A DNA stretch of 64,000 nucleotides. It comes from Paenibacillus sp. FSL K6-0276 (GTDB lineage Bacteria > Bacillota > Bacilli > Paenibacillales > Paenibacillaceae). The notes under the pieces are model-generated. The model ran no database searches, was not told the origin of the DNA, and saw only the letters and a program-made list of their open reading frames with translations. Shown here in pieces: positions 16,595-24,987 of this stretch (position 1 is its first letter; the number at the start of each line of letters is the position of its first letter). The DNA is taken from the NCBI RefSeq assembly GCF_037977235.1, contig NZ_CP150276.1:4588001-4652000 (forward strand), in the 5' to 3' direction. A program made the translations under genes and the position numbers.

Positions 16595-17769
16595 TAGGCT
16601 CCAGAGCCGGCAATGGTCAGCTGGCCGTAGACAAATGCGTCTTCATCGAAACTCTGCACATCCTCGCGGCAGATGGCGCGAACATCGGTTGAATTCCGGC
16701 CAAATGCTTTACCACCGACATTAGTAGAAGCAATAGAGTATTGTTGACGGTCAAACAACACAATCGCTTCCTTCAGATCCCCGATAATCATAGGAGCCTT
16801 TTTCACGGTTGTGCCGGTTGTTGGCAGCCAACGGTTACCAATTACGACAACTGGCTTGCCGAATAACATGTTTTGGGTAGGCATGGTTGGATTAGGCTGC
16901 AGCAACGGGCGTCCTTGACCATCTTTTTGCAAATCCAAGTAATTAAACCCGTCTTGGTTCGTCAGAATGATAGAACTCAGATTGATAGATGGGTCCAATG
17001 TGACATTTAAAATGGTTTTGATGCCGTCGATATCCGCAATAGCTACTTTGGTTTTCAAATTCAGCACAGCTAAGATCAACTTATTACGGGTAACGACGCA
17101 CTTTTTAGAGATCCATTTGGAGATATACTCCATCAAGTTTTGATCCGTATCTTGCAGCAAAGAATTGGAGATAGGAAGAATTCCGCCGCGATCTTTAATT
17201 GCATAAGAAATAGACTTGAATTTTGGATTATCCATGTCGTCCAGATCCGTCAATTCGGTGATTTCAGCAAACTCAGTAATATCAGCATACTTTTCAATGA
17301 CGCGGGAGCCTGAACGCGTGGAAACCGGCTCCACTGTCACATAAGGTTCCAGAGAAGCATACTGCCTCTTCAATTCATTGATTTTTGTACTAATATCCTG
17401 CGGTACAACAAGCCCGCCATCTTCTCCGACCGATCCTTGCATGCCCGCACGCATTTCCTCAATCGCTTCGTCTACCAATGCCCGCTCCGTAGCATTCAGA
17501 GGCTTTTTACGCAATTCTTTCAGGAATGCGCTGCGATACTGTACTTCTTTGTCCGGTTTTTGCTCACGCTGTTCAGGTTCTGCAGGAACAGCGTCTCCAG
17601 GAGTGTCCAAATCCCGCATTTCAACCATTAAATCAATCTGCGCCCGCAGCTCTTTTGCTGCATCCTTTGCCGTCCGCGCTTCATCAAGCTTGCCGCCTTC
17701 CATGAGTGACCGGGCTTCTTCCAACTTTGCCGCCAGTCTCTGGCGTAATTCGCGTTCTTTCGGGTCCAT
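16594..17769 (-). CDS. Major capsid protein (HK97 fold)
   Basis: A 391-residue protein. Residues 1-65 are a charged helical delta domain (RQRLAAKLEEARSLMEGGK, KEQV-like), which normally guides assembly and is removed by the protease encoded next door. The mature part starts around residue 110 with GGLVVPQDISTKINELKRQ and contains ILPISNSLLQDTDQNLMEYI and GKPVVVIGNRWLP, all familiar from HK97-type capsids. It lies between the prohead protease and the gp6-like connector. Confidence 0.94.
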   Translation of the reverse strand: MDPKERELRQRLAAKLEEARSLMEGGKLDEARTAKDAAKELRAQIDLMVEMRDLDTPGDAVPAEPEQREQKPDKEVQYRSAFLKELRKKPLNATERALVDEAIEEMRAGMQGSVGEDGGLVVPQDISTKINELKRQYASLEPYVTVEPVSTRSGSRVIEKYADITEFAEITELTDLDDMDNPKFKSISYAIKDRGGILPISNSLLQDTDQNLMEYISKWISKKCVVTRNKLILAVLNLKTKVAIADIDGIKTILNVTLDPSINLSSIILTNQDGFNYLDLQKDGQGRPLLQPNPTMPTQNMLFGKPVVVIGNRWLPTTGTTVKKAPMIIGDLKEAIVLFDRQQYSIASTNVGGKAFGRNSTDVRAICREDVQSFDEDAFVYGQLTIAGSGA

Positions 17770-17813
17770 ATTGTACCTCCACTAGGTTTTTTGGCAAAAC
17801 AAAAATCGACTTA

Positions 17814-18413
17814 TTAGCCAAGAGCCAACAGGTCGATTTCGAGTAATAGCTTTTCTTTTTCAATTTTCCGCTGTTCTTTGGACGTAATGCCCAGCTGATC
17901 AATGCTGCGCTGACTCACTTCGCTATCTTCGTAAGCCGGGAACGGCGTCGGGGATACTTCAAACAGATTGACATCTAACAAGGTCCGTTCGTAAACATCC
18001 TCTTCCTTTAAATACTGCCAAGCGTCACTGCGCACATAAAAGCCGAAGCTCACTCCGTCAACATCCCCGCGCTGTACAGATTCAAAGGCATCATTGCCCC
18101 ATGTATTGTTAGGCAGGTCAATTTCAAATGATAGGCCCACATCATCTTCCAGCAACCGCAGCGTCCCCGGCTTTGTCGATCCGAGAACAAAGTCACTGCG
18201 ATGATTCCAGAACGCTTTGATCACGTTCTCCTGCAGGCTGCGGGAAAATGCCCCTGCGGCTACACGCTCGTAGAACTCGCCCCAAATCAATTGGCTGCGC
18301 TGGTTAAACTTGACGACATAGCCGCCGATGGTCTGAGTCTTACTGTCTCCCTCACCCTCTGCACTGCGCACTTCAATTTTAACAGGCAAGTAGCGAATAA
18401 CCTTTTCACTCAT
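17814..18413 (-). CDS. HK97-type prohead protease
   Basis: ATG 18413 has GGGGGG ten bases upstream and is preferred to the overlapping GTG at 18425. The 199-residue product carries GGYVVKFNQRSQLIWGEFYE, the catalytic His in FWNHR, and the nucleophile Ser in VDGVSFGF. This is the U35-type serine protease that trims capsid delta domains. It sits between portal and capsid genes. A weak hairpin followed by TTTTT (ATCGAC and GTCGAT, near 17797-17840) lies at its end. Confidence 0.92.
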   Translation of the reverse strand: MSEKVIRYLPVKIEVRSAEGEGDSKTQTIGGYVVKFNQRSQLIWGEFYERVAAGAFSRSLQENVIKAFWNHRSDFVLGSTKPGTLRLLEDDVGLSFEIDLPNNTWGNDAFESVQRGDVDGVSFGFYVRSDAWQYLKEEDVYERTLLDVNLFEVSPTPFPAYEDSEVSQRSIDQLGITSKEQRKIEKEKLLLEIDLLALG

Positions 18414-18421
18414 TGTTGTTG

Positions 18422-19702
18422 TCACCCCCCTTCATTCGTAGCCTCTTTCCCGAGGCCCGCTTTCAGCATTTGATACTGGTCCATCTTCTTCAGGTTGACA
18501 TAGTTCAGGCTGACAAAGTGTACGTCTCCTTTGTCACCGATATTGTCCCGCTCCTCCAGCTCCCGCACTTCATTGATGGTGTAAACGCCCATTGCAATCA
18601 TTTCCTTGTAATAGGCTGCTCGGCTGGCGCTGTCTCCCCTCAATTCGCCAGTTACATTGAATTTGGTGTAATATTTCTTTTGGTCAGACTCCGTAAACAG
18701 CTTGTAATCACATTCCTGCTCCCAATTCGTGAAGATCGGCTGAAGCGTACTCTTCACGTACTCCAGAGACTGGTTCTCCATATTCGAAAATTTCACATCT
18801 GTGAGACCCAATTTGTATCCCGGCACCTTGTATATCTTGGCGGTCTCCATAATGCCGAATTTACTTGTTTCGATAAATTGGGCATCATTCAGGGGCATAC
18901 CGAGGTTCTGATATTCCATGCCCGCATCCAGAATAGCAATCCGGTGCGCGTTGTTCAGCCCCGAATTTGCTTTTTGCCATTCATCCCGAGCCTTATCCTT
19001 AGCCGGTTTGTCCAAAGTACCGTTCGGTATTTTGAGAATCCCACGTGTGGCCGTCCCGTTGGCGTAAAAGGCCCCCAGAAATTTCCGCTGGGCCTTCTGC
19101 ACTCCAAGTTCTTCACGGATAACAGAAATAGGAGTGATCCCTTTCAGACCGCTTTTGCTGATCGACTTGAAATGAAGCACATCAAAGTGTCTCAGCTTCC
19201 GCATTTCTCCATTCGGCAGCGTCGTCACATACCAGACTTGACCTGTATCCTTATCGACTTGAACGTCAGTCTTGGAAGGATCAAGAGGCCAAAGGCCCTT
19301 TGGCTGTCCGTTATTGGGTCCGCTGGTCTCCCACTCAATGTTTGCGTAACCATTGCCCCAAACCGTGACATGAACCATCATCAATTCTTTGAATGTATAT
19401 GCGCTCATGTACGGATTCGGACGAGATCCCAGCAGCCTAGAAACAGGGTGACTACTGTCACGCTCGATCCCGGCTCCGCGCTTTTTAAATACTTGAATCG
19501 GCAGCTTCCCAATGTCCCCGCCAAGTACGGAAGCACAGGTGTACACGTTGCTGTTTAGCAGCGCGGAATCTGCGGTGACCGTTTCGCCGCTTGCCGTGTT
19601 GGAGACACCGAATAAATCAAGCAGCCACTGCGGAGGATGAAGTAAACTGTCCTCCGAAGATCGCCGTTCCCACCAGCGCTGAACAAAATTTCTTCGTTTC
19701 AC
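18422..19702 (-). CDS. Portal protein (HK97 family)
   Basis: A 426-residue protein with LLNSNVYTCASVLGGDIGKL, HPVSRLLGSRPNPYMSAYTF and a LGLTDVKFSNMENQSLEYV motif, all standard in HK97-type portals. Twelve copies form the DNA entry ring on which the terminase docks. It follows terL and precedes the protease, the canonical cos-phage order. The C-terminal 25 residues are probably disordered. Confidence 0.95.
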   Translation of the reverse strand: MKRRNFVQRWWERRSSEDSLLHPPQWLLDLFGVSNTASGETVTADSALLNSNVYTCASVLGGDIGKLPIQVFKKRGAGIERDSSHPVSRLLGSRPNPYMSAYTFKELMMVHVTVWGNGYANIEWETSGPNNGQPKGLWPLDPSKTDVQVDKDTGQVWYVTTLPNGEMRKLRHFDVLHFKSISKSGLKGITPISVIREELGVQKAQRKFLGAFYANGTATRGILKIPNGTLDKPAKDKARDEWQKANSGLNNAHRIAILDAGMEYQNLGMPLNDAQFIETSKFGIMETAKIYKVPGYKLGLTDVKFSNMENQSLEYVKSTLQPIFTNWEQECDYKLFTESDQKKYYTKFNVTGELRGDSASRAAYYKEMIAMGVYTINEVRELEERDNIGDKGDVHFVSLNYVNLKKMDQYQMLKAGLGKEATNEGG

Positions 19703-19716
19703 ATTTCACCTCCTTG

Positions 19717-21507
19717 CTAAAAGGAAAAGTCCTCGCTCATGATGTGATCATTCAGGTTAATGGTGGAGTCTCCCACCATGGCCCGGACCATGGCGTTTAT
19801 AATGGCCGCAAGCAAGTCAATCCGCTGGCTGTCGTCCTTATGCTTCTTCGAAAGCTTAATATTCCCGTTGTTATCCGCAACTTCAACGGCATTGGACAAG
19901 CACCAGGTCAGCAATGGACTGCCATCATGAACGATTAAGCCGCGCAGGATCAGCTCACGGAAGAACTTTGTCGGTTCCGAAAGGGTTTGAACGCCCTGCC
20001 GAATCTCCACTCGGTTGTACCCTTCCGCTTCTAAATCCTGTGTGAAGTGAGTCGCGTTGTATGGGTCATAGCAAACCTCTTCAATAAACCAGGATTCATT
20101 CTGCTCCATTTGCTGAATATGAGATTTGATGAAGCTATAATCCACAACAGATCCAGGTGTAAGTGTACACCACCCCTCTGCAGCCCACTGCCGATAAGGA
20201 ACCCGGTCACTATGCTCATGCTTGGTAGCCGTTTCCTCCGGCATAAATCCGTGAGCCGTCACTGCATACCTGCCGTCTTCCAGCCGGAACACAAAGCCGG
20301 AGCCGGTCAAGTCTGTCGTTTTGGATAAATCCAATCCGTTGCGGGTCGCATAACCGCGAACCAAATCTAAAAAAGCACTCCGCGACACAGCGAGTGCTTT
20401 CCATTTGTCCATAATGCCGGACATGTATTTATTTTCGCTATCCGCCTGCCAGAGATTTACCCGCTTCGTCAGCCATTCCCGGATTTTATGCTGATCACCT
20501 GAATTGTACGCCTCGTCATGCTCTATGCGGATCTGCTTCTTCAATTCCTGAGCGTATTCGTTGTCTTCCTGCAAAATAGGGTTTGCCTTGACCCAATTCT
20601 CTTCATTATGTGGATCGTCAGTCTTTTCCAACTCCCGAATCATCACATAATAAGTATCAATCATCGGAGTATCGCCATCCAACATCTTGCAAAGGGAATC
20701 ATATTCCTTTTTACAGGGACTATTCTCCGCATCTTTACCCGCAGTTGAAATAATTTGCATCAAGGATTGTAGCCGTTTGCCGAAACCCGAATAAGATACG
20801 TCCAGAATCTCACTTGTAGGATGTGCATGGTACTCGTCAATAATGACAAGACAAGGTGCACCGGAGTCCTTATTTTTCGTATCCTTGGACAATGGGCGCA
20901 GCCAGCCGCCGCGCTTTGCGTGTTCAATGTATGTGCGTTTGATCCGCAGCCGTTTAGAAATGTCCGGGCTGTTCTCACCCATAGCCTTGGCATCCAACCA
21001 TACCCGCTTCGCCTGTTGCTTATCGACAGCCGCGCATTCTACCTCCGGGCTTTCTTCATAGCGTTTCAAATGCGGCTTGCCGGGTGGATAAACACAATCT
21101 CCGCACATCCCATAGAGGGATAGGCCGGACATTTCAGTTGATTTGACATTCCCCCGCGCCCGAAGATGTAGCGCCTTGGTGAAGCGCCTTTTACCGCTAT
21201 CCATATGCACCCAACCATAAACACTACCCAGGTCGAATTTTTGAAAAGGTAGTAGTTTAATTAGTTCTCCTGAGAACGGGCCGCGAACATGACGGCAGCA
21301 ACGCTCAAACCATTCGAAGATTCGGTCTGCCCTGGATTCGTCAAACACATAAGGAAATTTTTCCGTCGCTTGTCTCTGAAGATCATTCAGATGCCGTTCA
21401 CATGCTTGCCGCTCACGTTTACAGGCCATTCGTATTCCAGAGACAACCTCAGCCGCATAAAGATTTGTCGGATGGACATCTTCCCAATCAATCGAAGAGT
21501 CCAGCAT
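19717..21507 (-). CDS. terL: Terminase large subunit
   Basis: A 596-residue packaging motor. The N-terminal ATPase has RARGNVKST (about 116-124) as a variant Walker A and CLVIIDEYHAH (about 219-229) as Walker B with the catalytic Glu. The C-terminal nuclease part has TTDLTGSGFVFRLEDGRYAV near 400 and VCYDPYNATHFTQDLE near 490. It pulls DNA into the prohead and cuts it. It overlaps the small subunit gene by 20 bases. Confidence 0.95.
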   Translation of the reverse strand: MLDSSIDWEDVHPTNLYAAEVVSGIRMACKRERQACERHLNDLQRQATEKFPYVFDESRADRIFEWFERCCRHVRGPFSGELIKLLPFQKFDLGSVYGWVHMDSGKRRFTKALHLRARGNVKSTEMSGLSLYGMCGDCVYPPGKPHLKRYEESPEVECAAVDKQQAKRVWLDAKAMGENSPDISKRLRIKRTYIEHAKRGGWLRPLSKDTKNKDSGAPCLVIIDEYHAHPTSEILDVSYSGFGKRLQSLMQIISTAGKDAENSPCKKEYDSLCKMLDGDTPMIDTYYVMIRELEKTDDPHNEENWVKANPILQEDNEYAQELKKQIRIEHDEAYNSGDQHKIREWLTKRVNLWQADSENKYMSGIMDKWKALAVSRSAFLDLVRGYATRNGLDLSKTTDLTGSGFVFRLEDGRYAVTAHGFMPEETATKHEHSDRVPYRQWAAEGWCTLTPGSVVDYSFIKSHIQQMEQNESWFIEEVCYDPYNATHFTQDLEAEGYNRVEIRQGVQTLSEPTKFFRELILRGLIVHDGSPLLTWCLSNAVEVADNNGNIKLSKKHKDDSQRIDLLAAIINAMVRAMVGDSTINLNDHIMSEDFSF

Positions 21508-21970
21508 TCTCGTCTTCCTCCTGGTCTGCCGTCTTCTTTGCTAACCGTGCACGTGATTCCGCGTTCAGTCCGAGCTTATTGGAATAAGAAAGGATGAGTC
21601 GAGAATAGCTTTGCGCCATTTTCACATAGGCGCTGACAACATTGATTCCTTGAGCGTTCACTTCCGTATAACCCTCAATATCAATAAGCCGGTTAGCATC
21701 TTGGTATTTTGCCACCGCATCACAGTAAGCGCCCAGCACATCTTCATCCACTTTATCCAATACATCAAATTCAGCCATGTCCTTCACTGTCTTGCGCCAA
21801 ACCTTCCGGGCATCATCATTCAGCCAGCTAGGAATTTTCATCGTCTGCTTTTTCTTTCGTTCAAATTTCTTTGAAGCAACTTCCCGGGCATTTACCTCAG
21901 CTTCAGTCCAATGTTTGCCACCGCCTTTCTGTCCCACCCGCATGTGATTAAATTTAACAATTTCTGCCAT
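21488..21970 (-). CDS. terS: Terminase small subunit (P27 family)
   Basis: A 160-residue DNA-recognition subunit with ARKVWRKTVKDMAEFDVLD, then DVLGAYCDAVAKYQDANRL and KLGLNAESRARLAKK, the P27-type signature. AGGAGGTGTGAATTAA precedes the ATG. Small subunits of this type work with an HNH nuclease in cos phages; one is encoded 1.2 kb upstream, with a cargo gene in between. Confidence 0.9.
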   Translation of the reverse strand: MAEIVKFNHMRVGQKGGGKHWTEAEVNAREVASKKFERKKKQTMKIPSWLNDDARKVWRKTVKDMAEFDVLDKVDEDVLGAYCDAVAKYQDANRLIDIEGYTEVNAQGINVVSAYVKMAQSYSRLILSYSNKLGLNAESRARLAKKTADQEEDENAGLFD

Positions 21971-22061
21971 TTAATTCACACCTCCTTTTGAAACTTTCGC
22001 TGGGGACATTTTTTTACACAAGAGTCCGATGCGGTCTCTTAGGGTGTTGAATATTTTTATT

Positions 22062-22075
22062 CCCCCCGGGGGGGC
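22062..22075. other. GC palindrome, candidate cos site
   Basis: A run of six C and seven G (CCCCCCGGGGGG palindrome at 22062-22073) stands out in an AT-rich gap just before terS. Cos sites of HNH-containing HK97-type phages are short, GC-rich and symmetric, and lie between the late regulator and terS. No phage end data are available, so this is only a candidate. Confidence 0.35.
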
Positions 22076-22080
22076 TGTAA

Positions 22081-22116
22081 AAATAAAAAATGGAGATGGC
22101 TTAGCTCCATCTCCAA
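22081..22116 (-). terminator. Strong terminator of the cargo gene
   Basis: On the minus strand TGGAGATGG and CCATCTCCA form a perfect nine-pair stem with a seven-base loop, followed by TTTTTTATTTTT. It lies 12 bp after the stop codon of the 325-residue membrane protein and in front of the terminase genes. Confidence 0.93.
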
Positions 22117-22128
22117 AATAGCACAATA

Positions 22129-23106
22129 TTAATCTTCTAAGATTTTCTGAGTTATTTGATTAATCACCATTACTCCACCATCATCAACTAAAATGACCAA
22201 ACGTCTTGTTTTTTCTGGATTATAAAGCTTCATAATTTCTTCGAATGCTCTGACATAATAATCATCTAATAATACAATAAACATATATTTAAAGGTTTCT
22301 GATGTTATCATTGCTCTAACATATGCAGGAATTGCATTAGAAATTGTATTACGAAAGCTTTCATTTTGCTCTATTACAGAAATCCCATATTTATTCTCAT
22401 TATACGAGAAAACTCCATCAAAAAGCTCATTCTCCGTACCAGTGTAACTACCATGGCCATGTTTAACAATTTGAAAGTTCTTATTATTAGAAAGACCCAA
22501 TAAAATACTCTGCTGTCGCAACTCATATCTTTGCCGATCTTCTTTATGTCTACGTTTCCGTAGTAGTTCGGCTTCTGTCTCTTCTGTATAGATAGAACTT
22601 CCCGATGAGGCTACTTCACTTAACAAAGAGGCTTTAATTTCCTGTTCCAACATTTCCTTATCTTTATCAGATAACTTGTTATCATTAATTACACCTGCCA
22701 GTTTAGTGGAGATATCACCCACTCTGCCAGAAATAATATCCTCTATTCTTTTTTCTGTAACTCCAGTAGAAGATTGAATTCTGTTTAAAGCTTCCGTGGT
22801 AAGACGAAAAACTTCATTTTGCAAGCGAATACTGTCATCGCTTCTATTTACCATTACTTTTTCTGAAGACTTACCGAGATATATAGCGGTAATTGCAAGT
22901 ATAATAGATGCCGTTGACAATGCTACTGAGAAAACAAAATTAATTATTTCTGTGGTTCCAAGAACAACTTCTTCAGAGTTAATATTTTGAATGATAATTA
23001 AACAAATAATACCCAAAAGAAAACTAATACCCCCAATAATTAATGATTTGTACGAAATACCGGAATTATTCTTATTCAATTCCTCAACTATATTCCTATC
23101 GTCCAA
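22129..23106 (-). CDS. Membrane-anchored protein of unknown function (cargo gene, possible defence)
   Basis: The start is TTG 23106, with GGGGGG seven bases upstream. Residues 20-41 and 53-76 are transmembrane helices (IIGGISFLLGIICLIIIQN; FVFSVALSTASIILAITAIY). Residues 90-200 are charged helices, probably coiled coil. Residues 225-325 form a globular alpha/beta part with LFDGVFSYNENKYGISVIEQ, which loosely recalls the D...E core of PD-(D/E)XK nucleases but lacks the Lys, and RRLVILVDDGGVMVINQ. I recognise no family. The gene is clearly more AT-rich than the terminase and head genes beside it and has its own terminator. It splits the usual HNH-terS pair, as expected for transferred cargo. 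Confidence 0.75.
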   Translation of the reverse strand: MDDRNIVEELNKNNSGISYKSLIIGGISFLLGIICLIIIQNINSEEVVLGTTEIINFVFSVALSTASIILAITAIYLGKSSEKVMVNRSDDSIRLQNEVFRLTTEALNRIQSSTGVTEKRIEDIISGRVGDISTKLAGVINDNKLSDKDKEMLEQEIKASLLSEVASSGSSIYTEETEAELLRKRRHKEDRQRYELRQQSILLGLSNNKNFQIVKHGHGSYTGTENELFDGVFSYNENKYGISVIEQNESFRNTISNAIPAYVRAMITSETFKYMFIVLLDDYYVRAFEEIMKLYNPEKTRRLVILVDDGGVMVINQITQKILED

Positions 23107-23124
23107 TTCTGAATCCCCCCGAAA

Positions 23125-23165
23125 TTAAAATTACCTATGTTAATTTTCGACAGGTTTTAGCAAAA
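23125..23165. promoter_or_regulatory. Two inverted repeats upstream of the cargo gene
   Basis: AAAATTA and TAATTTT (23125-23145, seven-base gap) form a perfect inverted repeat, and GGTTTT-AGC-AAAACC (23151-23165) forms another. They lie between the HNH stop and the cargo gene start. They may be an operator and a small terminator-like hairpin. No convincing -35/-10 pair was found. Confidence 0.45.
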
Positions 23166-23184
23166 CCCTCCATTCTTATGATAT

Positions 23185-23541
23185 TTAGTTTCCAAATCCT
23201 CCGTCTTCCTTAACCGTCTTAATGCTATGGCATGATGCACAGAGCGCTTGCCAATTAGCCCTATCCCAGAACAATACCTTGTCCCCTTTATGCGGCTTGA
23301 TGTGATCTACTACCGTAGCAGCCACTACCTTACCAGCAACCAAGCAATGAACACACAGCGGATGCTTACGTAAGAATCCAAGCCTAACCTTACGCCATTG
23401 GCTGTCGTAGCCGCGTTGTGAAGCCGTGCCACGGTATCTATCATACTGGTGTTTCTCTTTTATATGGTCAGCACAGTAACGACCTCTAGTGAGGTTCCTA
23501 CAGCCCACACGACTACATAGTTTAAGTGGTGATTCTGCCAT
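23185..23541 (-). CDS. HNH endonuclease
   Basis: A 118-residue nuclease. Zinc-binding Cys pairs occur in LCSRVGCRN and PLCVHCLVAGK, followed by the HNH core VVDHIKPHKGD, NWQALCASCHSIK. This is the packaging-associated HNH family encoded beside terS in cos phages, needed with TerL for cos cleavage. AAAGGGG lies before the ATG. The gap to the upstream gene (23542-23707) has no gene I can support. Confidence 0.92.
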   Translation of the reverse strand: MAESPLKLCSRVGCRNLTRGRYCADHIKEKHQYDRYRGTASQRGYDSQWRKVRLGFLRKHPLCVHCLVAGKVVAATVVDHIKPHKGDKVLFWDRANWQALCASCHSIKTVKEDGGFGN

Positions 23542-23707
23542 AATTAACCCCTTTGCTGCTATTAAATAACTGGTAAATACTGTGCGATCTAATTACACAT
23601 ATCTTACATTGTGTTAAACTCGTTCACACCTCGCAGACCCTTGATCTATAAGGCTTCTGTTGCTGTCCCTGAAATGAGTTTCACCTATCCTTAATATGAG
23701 TAACTGA

Positions 23708-24256
23708 CTACGCTTTGTGACGCTTCAAGGCCATGTCCATGCTGTCCTGAGCCATGCCGATATAGCGAAGCGTGACCTTCGGGGAAGCATGGTTAAAGAA
23801 GTCCATCAGCATGCCGATATCCTTATCCGTTGTCTCATTGTAAAAGATATAGCCAAATGTTTTCCGCAGCGTATGACAGCCCATTTCCGAGAGACTAAAT
23901 TCGTCTCCGATGGACCGCATAATCTTATAAGCCATTTCGCGGGTGATAGCCCGGTTCATGCCCTCTCTGCTTTTGATCAAGAATTCATTCGGCGGCTTCC
24001 CCTCAATATAAGACAACAGTTCCTTTTTCAACTCAGCAGCCATGTATATCCGTTTCTGCTTATTGGTCTTCTTCTCCCTAATGGAGATATGAGAACCGGA
24101 TACGTCTTTGACTCGCAACCTCAGAATGTCACTGATCCGTAGGCCCGTATAAATGCCCAGCAGGAACATGATGAAATCTCTAAGGTTCTTGTTCTTAAGA
24201 TAGTCCTTGATGTCTTGCACCGTTTCCGGGTCACGAATTGGTTGAACAAAATTCAC
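23708..24256 (-). CDS. Small tyrosine recombinase (catalytic domain only)
   Basis: Starts at GTG 24256, overlapping the stop of the Cys-rich gene by four bases. The 182 residues hold a full catalytic set: Arg in TGLRISDILRL, Lys in IREKKTNKQKR, HTLRKT, His in FFNHASPKVTLRYIG with Tyr. The N-terminal core-binding domain of full XerC/integrase proteins is missing. It is a second recombinase besides the true integrase at 35.5 kb and sits in the late region next to the HNH gene. Similar short recombinases occur near the packaging genes of other Firmicute phages; their job is unknown to me. Confidence 0.85.
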   Translation of the reverse strand: MNFVQPIRDPETVQDIKDYLKNKNLRDFIMFLLGIYTGLRISDILRLRVKDVSGSHISIREKKTNKQKRIYMAAELKKELLSYIEGKPPNEFLIKSREGMNRAITREMAYKIMRSIGDEFSLSEMGCHTLRKTFGYIFYNETTDKDIGMLMDFFNHASPKVTLRYIGMAQDSMDMALKRHKA

Positions 24257-24402
24257 TCACGTTCACCGCCGCCCTGTTTCACACAATGGATCGGCTTAGA
24301 GCAGAACTGAGCTGCTGCTTCCCACTTTCCCCAAATGCAGCCTTTGCATTTAACCGGCTGTTCCGGTTCTGGTGGTTCCCTGAGCCTCCTTATCTCATTC
24401 AT
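24253..24402 (-). CDS. Small Cys-rich (zinc-knuckle-like) protein
   Basis: A 49-codon gene starting at ATG 24402, with GGGGG eight bases upstream. The product reads MNEIRRLREPPEPEQPVK and then CKGCIWGKW, a single Cys at 34 and HC at 39-40, so CxxC-x11-C-x4-HC could bind one zinc ion. It is translationally coupled to the recombinase gene by a GTGA overlap. It begins a few bases after the terminator at 24.42 kb, so it is the first gene of the late operon. Confidence 0.7.
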   Translation of the reverse strand: MNEIRRLREPPEPEQPVKCKGCIWGKWEAAAQFCSKPIHCVKQGGGERE

Positions 24403-24417
24403 CGCTTTTCCCCCAAT

Positions 24418-24444
24418 AAAAAAGAGCCGCTTTTCAGCGACTCT
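24418..24444 (-). terminator. Terminator at the 3' end of the candidate leader RNA
   Basis: On the minus strand AGAG-T-CGCT pairs with AGCG-G-CTCT around a GAAA-type loop, followed by TTTTTTATT. It ends directly before the ribosome site of the Cys-rich gene. It would separate the gene-free 0.5 kb upstream from the late genes unless it is read through. Confidence 0.88.
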
Positions 24445-24975
24445 CTAATCATAGTTCCAAACTGTATATTCATTTGTTAATGTGGGCAAGGATTTGCACC
24501 TCACATGTCTGCATGGGAGTTGAACCCATATCCTCGGACCCGCGATACGAACCATCGCGCAGACTCGTCATTTGTCGCCAGCATGGAATTGAACCATGCA
24601 CCTACTGGAGTCTGTGATATAACCATATTCCAGCGACGACTAGCGTCTACCTATTCCGCCACCACATTACCAACATATCACACCTATTGTATGATTCCAA
24701 GTTGCTTCCCGTATTTGCGTTGGCTTAATCACAACGCCTATATGCCGCGCCCGGGTGGAGCGCGTCGAGAGTGATTATGAACTCTCATTCCCCGCATCCA
24801 TACCGCCGCGAACACCTACTTGCTACTTGTGCTACAGTTCCACTCCCTTTGCGTCTTGCGCTTGTCAAAGGTGCTTCATCACTGATTCAGCATGGCCGAG
24901 TCCTACTGCGATAAGGGGTAGCAGGGACACCCGGGAATAACTTCTTCCCTATGTCCCTACTGTAAATCCGTTTCT
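24445..24975 (-). ncRNA. Candidate large structured RNA with tRNA-like T-arms
   Basis: This 530-base stretch has no credible gene but is rich in stems, several with G-U pairs that only make sense as minus-strand RNA. Seen stems: 24918-24960 (long), 24846-24871, 24767-24786 (perfect six-pair), 24747-24763, 24717-24737. A closing stem 24478-24485 with 24662-24669 encloses three T-arm-like hairpins with loops TTCAATT, TTCAACT and TGCAAAT (24581-24599, 24513-24529, 24486-24504). The middle one sits in an acceptor-like stem 24507-24512 with 24559-24564. A tRNA-Leu-like D-arm string (GCGGAATAGGTAGACGC) lies at 24640-24660. No full tRNA fold fits. The plan recalls phage giant RNAs (GOLLD, ROOL), or degraded tRNAs. 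It ends in an intrinsic terminator. Confidence 0.6.
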
Positions 24976-24987
24976 GTATCACATCGG

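Noticed and set aside
24480..24670. Functional tRNA genes in the gene-free stretch
   Set aside because: T-arms, one acceptor stem and a Leu-like D-arm are visible, but no segment has all four arms with the correct spacing or a U33-containing anticodon loop. It is described as a structured RNA instead.
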